Source: an uncultured Eubacteriales bacterium (GTDB lineage: Bacteria > Bacillota > Clostridia > Oscillospirales > Oscillospiraceae). From it: a DNA stretch of 64,000 nucleotides. The position numbers were made by a program, and so were the translations under genes. Below are positions 58,501 through 64,000 of the stretch, in pieces. Numbering within the stretch: position 1 is the stretch's first letter; each line of letters begins with the position of its first letter. Under the pieces are notes generated by a model. The model worked only from the letters and a program-made list of their open reading frames with translations. It searched no databases and was not told the origin of the DNA. The DNA is taken from contig UQGU01000003.1 in assembly GCA_900540635.1 (NCBI GenBank), positions 1-64,000 on the forward strand, read 5' to 3'.

Positions 58501-61500
58501 CATCCAAATCCACTGGCTGTACCACAGTCAGAGCTTCCACATTGCAATCTAAGTTTTCTTTCTTTTCCGGCGGTAATACCTCCTGTAAAGCTTTCACCAT
58601 CCGCAGCTTTCGGCGCACATTGCCAGACAGGTATTCGTCTGCTGTGACAAACGGAAAACGGTTCAAGTCCACGAACGCAAGGGGGATCTCCTCTGGGCTC
58701 TCGGCACAGTTTACATCCCGAAAAATAACCCCGGCAAGCTCCGTTTCCAGTTCTATTTCAGTCTTACCAGATAATTCCGCCATAAACGGCATATCCACAC
58801 GTGCCTTTTCCGCAATGGATACGGCAAGCGCTTCGCTAACGGTATCTACGGAGGTAACGGCCACATGGGGACGGATGGTGCGTTTGGCGAACATATCGGC
58901 CTTGCGCTTGAAGTTGCCTTCCTCATCCAGGACTTCTAGGGAACACAGCAAGAAATAGCTGGAATCCTCTCCAAAGGCAAGGCTGTTCCCTCGGCTGGAC
59001 AGCAGACCGTATTTCCTGGTGTAATCGTCGTACAGGGTGTTGAGCCGTGCCTGTTCCTTATGAATGTCCTCATCAGGATAGCCCTCCGTCTGGTAGTCAA
59101 TAAGTTGCCGTACACAATCCCGGAGTGCCATCATACCACGGATACGATTTTCGGCGGTGACAGACAGCTCCACCGGACTCATTCGGCTGTTTTCCCGGAA
59201 GTAGACCTTGCCGTTCACAACGCAAAAGCTAAAATTCCGCACACTGGGGTCGGCGGGAATGGAGTGATCTTCTTCCTCCAGTTCATCATGCTGGTATTCG
59301 GTAATCTGGCCATGAAGATTCTGAATGGCACCTTGCAGCAGCTCTGACAGGTTGGCATTCTCGTCCGCCCTGCACACGCTGTCCATGCCGAACCGGGTGG
59401 ATTCCATGACCATTTCGCCCAGAATCATTTCCGGATGCTGGACAAAGTAGCTGTTCAGCCGGATACCGTTGGCATCCGTATCCAGATGTACCCAGTCCGG
59501 TTCTATATCCGTCATGTGGTCACGCTTTTGCAGGAACAAAATATCGCTGGTGACCTCTGTGCCGGCATTGCGCTTAAAGGCTGTGTTTGTCAGACGGATG
59601 GCTCCAATCAGGTCTGCTCTCTGTGCAAGATATTTCCGCACAGCAGGGTTTTCCTTGTCCATGGTGCCCTTGGAAGTGATGAACGCCACAATGCCGCCGG
59701 GTCTGACCTTGTCCAAGGCCTTTCCGAAAAAGAAATCGTGAATGAGCCAATGATGTTTATCATACCGCTTATCCAGCACCTTAAAATCCCCAAAAGGTAC
59801 ATTACCGATGGCTACATCGAAGAAGCTGTCCGGCATCTGCACCTTTTCAAATCCTGTAACGGCAATGGAGCTGTTCTGATATAACTGCTGGGCGATTCTG
59901 CCGGAGATGGAATCCAGCTCCACACCGTAGATGTGACTGCCCGCCATGGTGCCTGGGATCATACCGATGAAGTTACCCACGCCGCAGGATGGCTCCAGGA
60001 TATTGCCCTCCCGGAAGCCCATCTGCTCCAACGCCTGATACATGGCGTGAATAATGGTAGGCGAAGTATAAAAGGCTGTCAGGGCGCTTGCTCTGGCGGC
60101 TGCAAATTCTTCTTCGGTAAGCAGGGCCTTCAGCTCCGGATATTTGGCGTTTTTTTCATCGAAGCAGTCCGCAAGTCCGCCCCAGCCAACATAGCGGGAA
60201 AGGATTTCCTGTTCTTCCGGACTGGCAAGCCGGGTTTCGTCCTCAATACGCTTCAAAGTACGGATGGCAAGCACATTGGCGACATATTTTTCGGCAGCTG
60301 TGCCATTACCTAATTCTGGGTCAGTAATTCGGAAATTACTGCGCTGCGCTTTTGGAATTTCAGGATAGAGCGCTTCAAAGCTGATATGCTCTCTCTTCGG
60401 CCTTGTCTTGGGATGGTTAGAGGCAGGCTCTTGCGCCGATTCGGCATCTGCCATAACCTGACGAATAAACGGATCACGGTTCAGCGCTTCCGGGTCAACT
60501 ACTTTGCCGTTGACGATCCCCCGTTTTGCCAGATCTTGCCGAATTTGTTCCGGGTCAATGTCGTCGAAAGAATCTTCAATGCCTTTCTGATACTGTTCCT
60601 CCGCATCGGCAATCATAGTGTCGAAATCAAGATTTGCAAGATAGGAATTCAGTTCCGAAAGGTTTTCACAGTGCACCTCGTGGACAGTTTCTTTGTCAAC
60701 CTGATACACCAAACGGCTTTCTGTCAGGTCCGCAAAAATCTCAACTGTATGCTGGCTGTCCGAGGTAGAACTATAGGCAAGATCAACATGAGCAAGATTG
60801 GAATAATCCGCATCCTGCTCGAATGTTTCCTGACAGTAAAGGTGAATCAGCTCTTTTGCTGTTTCCAACGGAGATTGTCCTAAGCTCTGCTGGTTGCCAT
60901 CCTGCTCCGGTAAAACAAAACCGCCGCCCAGGAAGGAAATCTGTTCCTCCACGCTGGGCAGCGGTGGTATTTCATCTATGCGTAAATCAGCTCCTGAAAA
61001 ATCTGTTCCTCTGCCGATGCCCGGATGTTGTTCATCAGGCCCACCCACTTCATTGGGTCGGCGGCTTTCAGATCCTCCGTCACTCCCTGAGCCTGGGCCA
61101 TCTGGCAAACCGTCTGCTCCATTCGGCTCCGGGCGGTCTGCTCGATCTCCGTCAGATGGCGGTAGAGCTGCCCGCTGGTCAGCAGATTCGTATAGGTCAC
61201 TTTCCGGTGTTCCATCAGGAACCTGCGGCGCATTCTTGCGTATTTCCCAAGCTCCTGCGGGAATGTCGGCGGAATCAGGTTCGGAAGAAGATAATCCCCC
61301 TGCTTCATGTAGGTGATGGCTGTCATGTTCTTCGCCCCTTTCTGGCTTGTTTTTCTGGTTTCTGACTACAGAATACTTCTTTTCCGAAGATTCCGCAAAG
61401 GTGTGATTCTCTCTTTCGTGCTGCCGCCGCAATGCAGTCCTGGCAATTTCCGAAAGACACATAGCAGATATGTCGCTGACAGCCGTTCCCAGCGCATTCA

Positions 61501-62032
61501 GGGTTTGCAGCGTATTGAATCCACCGATGTACCGAAAATCCTCTGCCTGGAAATATAGCTCTGGGTCCACACCGCAGCGGACCAGCAGCATATAGCCTAC
61601 GCTGTTTTGAAGCAGCGGCCTGAACATGGCCTCTACGGACTCCGCATCCAATACATCCAGGTTGCTTTCCGTTTTACATTCCAAAAGTGCCGCAAGATAA
61701 TTCCGGAAGTGATCCTCCACGGCATTGGCTGCCGCAGAAATCAGCGCTGCTCCAAGGGGAGCCCCTACATTCAAACTGCCGAACCGGGTTTCCAGAGCCT
61801 CCGTCACCGCATCCACATCTTCCTGGTGAACATCCCAGATGGGAACCGTTTTGGCTTTGGCGCTTTCGTGGGTGTCGGCAATATCAAAGAAGTATCGAAC
61901 ACCGTACTGCCCATCAAACATAGCAATTCCTTTTGCGCCACGGTTTACCCACCGTCCAAACCGGCGATTCCAGCCATTGTGCCCCTCGATGGGCAGCACG
62001 GCGGTAGCATCGGGCTTTTGGGCATATAGCAT
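55526..62032 (-). CDS. Giant N6-methylase/SNF2-type helicase fusion
   Basis: A 2168-residue protein. The N-terminal antirestriction-like domain is at residues 1-190 (WNRRFGRWVNRGAKGIAMFD). A disordered Pro/Gly/Asp-rich stretch covers 230-340. The N6-adenine methylase lies at about 590-800 with ILEPSCGVGNF (SAM) and GNVPFGDF in the NPPF position. The SNF2/DEAD helicase has Walker A LLAHEVGAGKT (about 1365), DESH box (about 1530) and motif VI RLGRIVRQG (about 1860). A C-terminal coiled coil follows. Proteins of this build (P1 DarB, element LtrC-like) protect incoming DNA from restriction. Family sequence continues upstream of the ATG at 62032 (ENWSRFLTTACRNF) without a usual start codon. Confidence 0.9.
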   Translation of the reverse strand: MLYAQKPDATAVLPIEGHNGWNRRFGRWVNRGAKGIAMFDGQYGVRYFFDIADTHESAKAKTVPIWDVHQEDVDAVTEALETRFGSLNVGAPLGAALISAAANAVEDHFRNYLAALLECKTESNLDVLDAESVEAMFRPLLQNSVGYMLLVRCGVDPELYFQAEDFRYIGGFNTLQTLNALGTAVSDISAMCLSEIARTALRRQHERENHTFAESSEKKYSVVRNQKNKPERGEEHDSHHLHEAGGLSSSEPDSADIPAGAWEIRKNAPQVPDGTPESDLYESADQRAALPPSDGDRADRPEPNGADGLPDGPGSGSDGGSESRRPNEVGGPDEQHPGIGRGTDFSGADLRIDEIPPLPSVEEQISFLGGGFVLPEQDGNQQSLGQSPLETAKELIHLYCQETFEQDADYSNLAHVDLAYSSTSDSQHTVEIFADLTESRLVYQVDKETVHEVHCENLSELNSYLANLDFDTMIADAEEQYQKGIEDSFDDIDPEQIRQDLAKRGIVNGKVVDPEALNRDPFIRQVMADAESAQEPASNHPKTRPKREHISFEALYPEIPKAQRSNFRITDPELGNGTAAEKYVANVLAIRTLKRIEDETRLASPEEQEILSRYVGWGGLADCFDEKNAKYPELKALLTEEEFAAARASALTAFYTSPTIIHAMYQALEQMGFREGNILEPSCGVGNFIGMIPGTMAGSHIYGVELDSISGRIAQQLYQNSSIAVTGFEKVQMPDSFFDVAIGNVPFGDFKVLDKRYDKHHWLIHDFFFGKALDKVRPGGIVAFITSKGTMDKENPAVRKYLAQRADLIGAIRLTNTAFKRNAGTEVTSDILFLQKRDHMTDIEPDWVHLDTDANGIRLNSYFVQHPEMILGEMVMESTRFGMDSVCRADENANLSELLQGAIQNLHGQITEYQHDELEEEDHSIPADPSVRNFSFCVVNGKVYFRENSRMSPVELSVTAENRIRGMMALRDCVRQLIDYQTEGYPDEDIHKEQARLNTLYDDYTRKYGLLSSRGNSLAFGEDSSYFLLCSLEVLDEEGNFKRKADMFAKRTIRPHVAVTSVDTVSEALAVSIAEKARVDMPFMAELSGKTEIELETELAGVIFRDVNCAESPEEIPLAFVDLNRFPFVTADEYLSGNVRRKLRMVKALQEVLPPEKKENLDCNVEALTVVQPVDLDAGEIGVRIGVNWVPKEVYEQFLFEVIGTSAYARDKIHVLYSPHTGEWNVTGKSMDGSNIKAFTTYGTKRINAYHIFEQTLNQKDVRIFDTKIDADGNEVRVLNKKETAIAQDRQELIKAKFAEWVWKDIDRRERLCSIYNETFNAIRPREYDGQHIRFSGMNPEITLRKHQVNAIAHIMYGGNTLLAHEVGAGKTFEVVAAAMESKRLGLCTKSLIVVPNHITEQWASEWLQLYPSANILVATKKDFETKNRKKFCARIATGDYDAIIIGHSQFEKIPMSRERQEAILKRQINGILDSIREAKRNHAENYSIKQMERTRKSLENRLAKLNDQSRKDDVVTFEQLGVDRIFVDESHYFKNLFLATKMRNVGGIAQTEAQKSSDLFMKCQYLDEITGGRGVVFATGTPISNSMVELYTIQRYLQYGTLEEMGLINFDDWAANYGETVTAIELSPEGSGYRSKTRFAKFYNLPELMSTFKMVADIQTADMLQLPVPKANFHTEVIKPSPMQADMVKSLADRAEKIRAGDVDPSVDNMLKITNDGRKLALDMRLINPLAPDSDTSKASICARNVYSIWEQTQAQRSTQLVFCDLSTPKGDGSFNFYDDLKGKLVAKGIPQEEIAYIHEANTEVRKKELFAKVRSGQVRILIGSTAKMGAGTNCQDRLIALHDADCPWRPSDLAQRLGRIVRQGNQNPEVEIYRYVTENTFDAYLYQLVENKQKFIAQIMTSKAPARIADDVDETALSYSEIKALATGNPLIIEKCNLDVEVAKLNVLKANHLNQRFALENLVLRKYPAKIAELTEIIAGFEKDVSIAQANPKPAEGFAGMEIQGTYHSEKETAGKAILAACTGLGESDFIPLGQYRGFSMTLLYDAVHADYKLTMKSVLSHTTSLGADVFGNITRLDNLVDGLAKELEAYREALQDTRNQLENAKVELETPFAKEQELAEKSERLNTLNILLNIEQVDNEMLDDVPEEKIFKQERIAESRTIRTI

Positions 62033-62115
62033 GACCTGTTCGTGGAAGCTCAGTCGGAAATTACGGCAAGCCGTAGTCAGAAAGCGTGACCAATTCTCCG
62101 GTTCCAGTATTTCAT

Positions 62116-62352
62116 TCAGTGCCTGAAAATGCTCTCTAAAAAACGAAGCCGTTCTGCTGCCCGTTTCACCAAATCCCGCTCCGCATCCGCTCTACTGCCG
62201 AGATAATGCCCCCAACAATAGTCATTTCCATTCTTGCAGGCCCAGGTAACGAACATGGGAGGCTTGCTCGGCTTTTCTCCGATTACAAACTCAGTTTCTC
62301 CGATATGGATAGAATCTGTAATGCGGTAACCGATATTGATTCTTTCTTCCAT
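62116..62352 (-). CDS. Small element protein, paralogue of its neighbour
   Basis: A 78-residue protein reading MEERINIGYRITDSIHIGET and FVIGEKPSKPP. The Y-x-I-x-x-x-x-x-I-G-x-x-E-x-V-x-G-E pattern repeats in the N-terminus of the gene just upstream, so the two are probably paralogous. The ATG at 62352 shares one base with the previous stop (TGATG). Its stop lies within the presumptive 5' end of the giant methylase-helicase gene. Function unknown. Confidence 0.65.
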   Translation of the reverse strand: MEERINIGYRITDSIHIGETEFVIGEKPSKPPMFVTWACKNGNDYCWGHYLGSRADAERDLVKRAAERLRFLESIFRH

Positions 62353-62960
62353 CAACGTTCCTCTCTGACCACATGGGTTTTCTGTCGATGGCCCTGTTCA
62401 TATGAGCGAAGCGTAAGCACTGCCCACTCCGGGAGTTTGGAACGGTCCATCGTTCCGAGAATATCCTGACGCTCAAATCGGGATTGTTCTCCGGAATACA
62501 AGTCAACACAAAAGCAGGCAGAACCACGGCTGTGCGGATATGCCCCAAAGCCGCCGATGCAGAGCTTCAGCTGATTGGTCGCATTTTGGTATTCCCGCCG
62601 CAGGACACCAGGGCGGATAACAACAATTTCTCCGTTCAGATTGCTGTCAGCAGAAATTGGCGTACAGTCCTTGTGCGTCAGTGGTGTTGTGTCGATGCCC
62701 TGAAATTTGGGCTTGAATTGCTCCATTCGGGTTTTCTTGGCTTGTTCGGACAGCCGTTCTCCGTAGAGCTTGGCAATTTCACAATAATCATCGCTGATCA
62801 TCACATCACTGTAGGATGCCGTGATTTCGTTCTGCTGACAATAAGCGCACATATAGCGTTCTCCCGGATTGCAGTTCAGGCTTTCTCCCAACACAATTTC
62901 ACGATCTCCGATATGAAAAGCATGGATGATTTCATAATCACCCGCCATCCGTTTTTCCAT
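62352..62960 (-). CDS. Element-encoded hypothetical protein
   Basis: A 202-residue protein. N-terminal YEIIHAFHIGDREIVLGESL is shared with the small downstream paralogue. Then come CAYCQQNEIT, a segment LYGERLSEQAKKTRMEQF and the central NLNGEIVVIRPGVLRREYQN. A C-terminal block CIGGFGAYPHSRGSACFCVDLYSGE is followed by RQDILGTMDRSKLPEWA, the kind of sequence seen in DUF-type proteins next to sortases on Clostridial elements. The ATG at 62960 is six bases after AAGGAGG and overlaps the sortase gene by 23 bases. Function unknown. Confidence 0.7.
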   Translation of the reverse strand: MEKRMAGDYEIIHAFHIGDREIVLGESLNCNPGERYMCAYCQQNEITASYSDVMISDDYCEIAKLYGERLSEQAKKTRMEQFKPKFQGIDTTPLTHKDCTPISADSNLNGEIVVIRPGVLRREYQNATNQLKLCIGGFGAYPHSRGSACFCVDLYSGEQSRFERQDILGTMDRSKLPEWAVLTLRSYEQGHRQKTHVVREER

Positions 62961-63690
62961 AATCATCCTCCTTATAAACTCGCTCGCAAATCACTAAAAA
63001 CCGTTGCTTACCTCCGCTGGCGTAGGGATGGCAGGTTAAGAGCGTCAAAAGCTCCCGGCCCTCCTGAATCCGAATGGCATCCACATCGCTGGGAGCAATG
63101 ATTTTCGTTTCCACCACCTGATAGCTGAGGGTTTCCCATAGATTTTGCAGCGTGACCACATCGCCCTTTCGCAAGTCCGGCACATAACGGAAATAATAGG
63201 CTCCGTTCCACCCCCGGTGTCCGGCAATCACACAGTTGGTATTCTCGCCGCCAATGGGCAGACTGGTCTGGGAAAGATGGGCTGCGCCATTCGCCAAATT
63301 CTGGTCTGTGGCTCCCAGATACACCGGCATATCCAGATTGATTTTGGGAATGTTCAGGACTGCGAACACTTCGTCGTTTCTTCCATAGTCCCGAAGCTGA
63401 AAGTCGGTTTTCTGCAAAGCTGCACGGCTGCTTAATAATGCCTGTTGTTCATCGTGTATTTTCTCGTTGTAGGCGCACATTTCCTCCCAAAGCTCTGTAT
63501 AGGCCCGTGTTTCTTCTGTGGGTAGGTTTTCTGTCTGGGCAGGGGGAATTATCTCTTGGGCCTGAAACGCCTGGATGCTGTTGTCCATTTCCTGCTGAGC
63601 CCGGATGCGCTGGGCATAGGGAATAGAAAAGATGGTAAGCCCCAGGAGAAAGATGCTCAGATACAGCACTCTTAAAAGCGTTCTAACCAT
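62938..63690 (-). CDS. Sortase (class C/B-like)
   Basis: A 250-residue sortase with one N-terminal membrane anchor (VLYLSIFLLGLTIFSIPYA). The catalytic His is in VIAGHRGW, the catalytic Cys in LLTLLTCHPYAS and the Arg in QRFLVICER. No C-terminal span is present, unlike class C enzymes, but the TLLTCHPY box is class C-like, so the class is uncertain. It would join a sorting-signal protein to the cell wall or to a pilin. Eight bases overlap with the upstream sortase gene. Confidence 0.87.
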   Translation of the reverse strand: MVRTLLRVLYLSIFLLGLTIFSIPYAQRIRAQQEMDNSIQAFQAQEIIPPAQTENLPTEETRAYTELWEEMCAYNEKIHDEQQALLSSRAALQKTDFQLRDYGRNDEVFAVLNIPKINLDMPVYLGATDQNLANGAAHLSQTSLPIGGENTNCVIAGHRGWNGAYYFRYVPDLRKGDVVTLQNLWETLSYQVVETKIIAPSDVDAIRIQEGRELLTLLTCHPYASGGKQRFLVICERVYKEDDYGKTDGG

Positions 63691-64000
63691 GCTGTTTTCT
63701 CCGTTGCAGCCGTTTCCAAAGCCAATACAGCAGAAGCAGGACAGTCAGCAATCCAAATACAACCGCCAAACCGATTTCCAGTCCCCGGAGATAATACTGC
63801 ATCCAGTGGGAGTCGGTTCCATCTGTCGCTTTGGCTCCGCTCGCTATCTGTTCCGCTTCTGTGTCCTCTATCCGTTTCCCGGTTACCAGCAGCCTATGGG
63901 TGTTGATGCCATACGGCGTGCAAGTCACAAGGGTACAATTGTCCTGTCCCTCCCAGATGCCCAGCAGACTGGTATCCGTGGGAAGCACGGTATTGATTTC
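63683..64000 (-). CDS. Class C sortase, 3' part (cut by window edge)
   Basis: The last 105 or so codons of a second sortase. VLPTDTSLLGIWEG, the catalytic Cys in CTLVTCTPYGINTHRL and the Arg in LLVTGKR are visible, followed by a C-terminal membrane span (LEIGLAVVFGLLTVLLLLYWL) and a basic tail. This is the normal class C (pilin-polymerising) arrangement. The frame stays open to base 64000, so the start and catalytic His lie outside the window. Confidence 0.88.
   Translation of the reverse strand, partial: EINTVLPTDTSLLGIWEGQDNCTLVTCTPYGINTHRLLVTGKRIEDTEAEQIASGAKATDGTDSHWMQYYLRGLEIGLAVVFGLLTVLLLLYWLWKRLQRRKQHG

Larger units (their letters stand above)
37250..64000. mobile_element. Integrative (conjugative) element, left end to window edge
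   Basis: The region from the cotJC junction rightward has a large serine recombinase, sigma-like and XRE regulators, MazF, relaxase, MobC, PcfB remnant, toprim primase, giant methylase-helicase and tandem sortases. This gene set is typical of Tn1549/CTn-like elements of Clostridia. Codon usage and GC shift relative to the left half, with two especially AT-rich inserts (about 47-51 kb and 53.9-55.5 kb). No VirD4 or VirB4 gene is present in the window. They may lie beyond 64000 or be lost, so self-transfer is not established. Confidence 0.87.

Noticed and set aside
1..64000. tRNA and rRNA genes
   Set aside because: No cloverleaf with conserved TTCGA/CCA features or rRNA-like sequence was noticed on either strand; a dedicated tRNA search was not possible.

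Overview
The window looks like a chromosome segment of a spore-forming Firmicute, most probably an Oscillospiraceae/Ruminococcaceae-type gut Clostridium. This is inferred from the high-GC coding of the left half, a T-box valS leader, and a set of endospore genes (yqfC, yqfD, ylbJ, yunB, spoIIAA-AB-sigF, cwlD, cotJ). No species is assigned, because no rRNA or other marker is present.

Positions 1-37250 are core chromosome. From the left: a GT2 glycosyltransferase; T-box-controlled valS; a nucleoside phosphorylase/cytidine deaminase pair; a membrane-anchored XRE protein; a tyrosine recombinase; a three-gene NTase/methyltransferase/GNAT cluster; pfkA; a maltose-type acetyltransferase; xerD; two small membrane proteins. 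A long leftward run of housekeeping genes follows: coiled-coil protein, coaD, rsmD, uvrC, HPr, mutS2, recO, yqzL, era, ybeY, phoH, yqfD, yqfC. After divergent ylbJ come a small Cys protein and a GNAT, then leftward ligA, yunB, pcrA, the spoIIA operon, a hypothetical, radA and cwlD. The last chromosomal genes are a fused cotJA-cotJB and the 5' end of cotJC.

At about 37250 cotJC is interrupted, right after its conserved DIGTE motif, by a mobile element that runs off the right edge. The element carries a large serine recombinase, a MazF-type toxin, a sigma-70-like protein, an XRE regulator and a Cys-rich KTR protein. It also has mobilisation genes (truncated PcfB, relaxase, MobC, toprim primase), a 2168-codon methylase-helicase and two sortases. 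It resembles Tn1549/CTn-type integrative conjugative elements, but no VirD4 or VirB4 gene is visible in the window.

Two passenger regions sit inside the element. The first (41.7-50.8 kb, leftward, AT-richer in its upstream half) encodes AgrB, an unannotatably short AgrD autoinducer precursor, a secreted peptidoglycan-binding protein and a lipoprotein. It continues with two ABC-2-like permeases with an ATPase, a degenerate second ATPase, a Pro/Thr-repeat surface protein and an FtsX-like permease. It begins where pcfB is cut off. The second (53.9-55.5 kb) is a low-GC, oppositely oriented DUF2806-like gene with its own promoter.

The most interesting features are the interruption of a spore-coat gene by a serine-recombinase element (a possible skin-like developmental element) and the peptide-signal plus surface-export module carried by the element.
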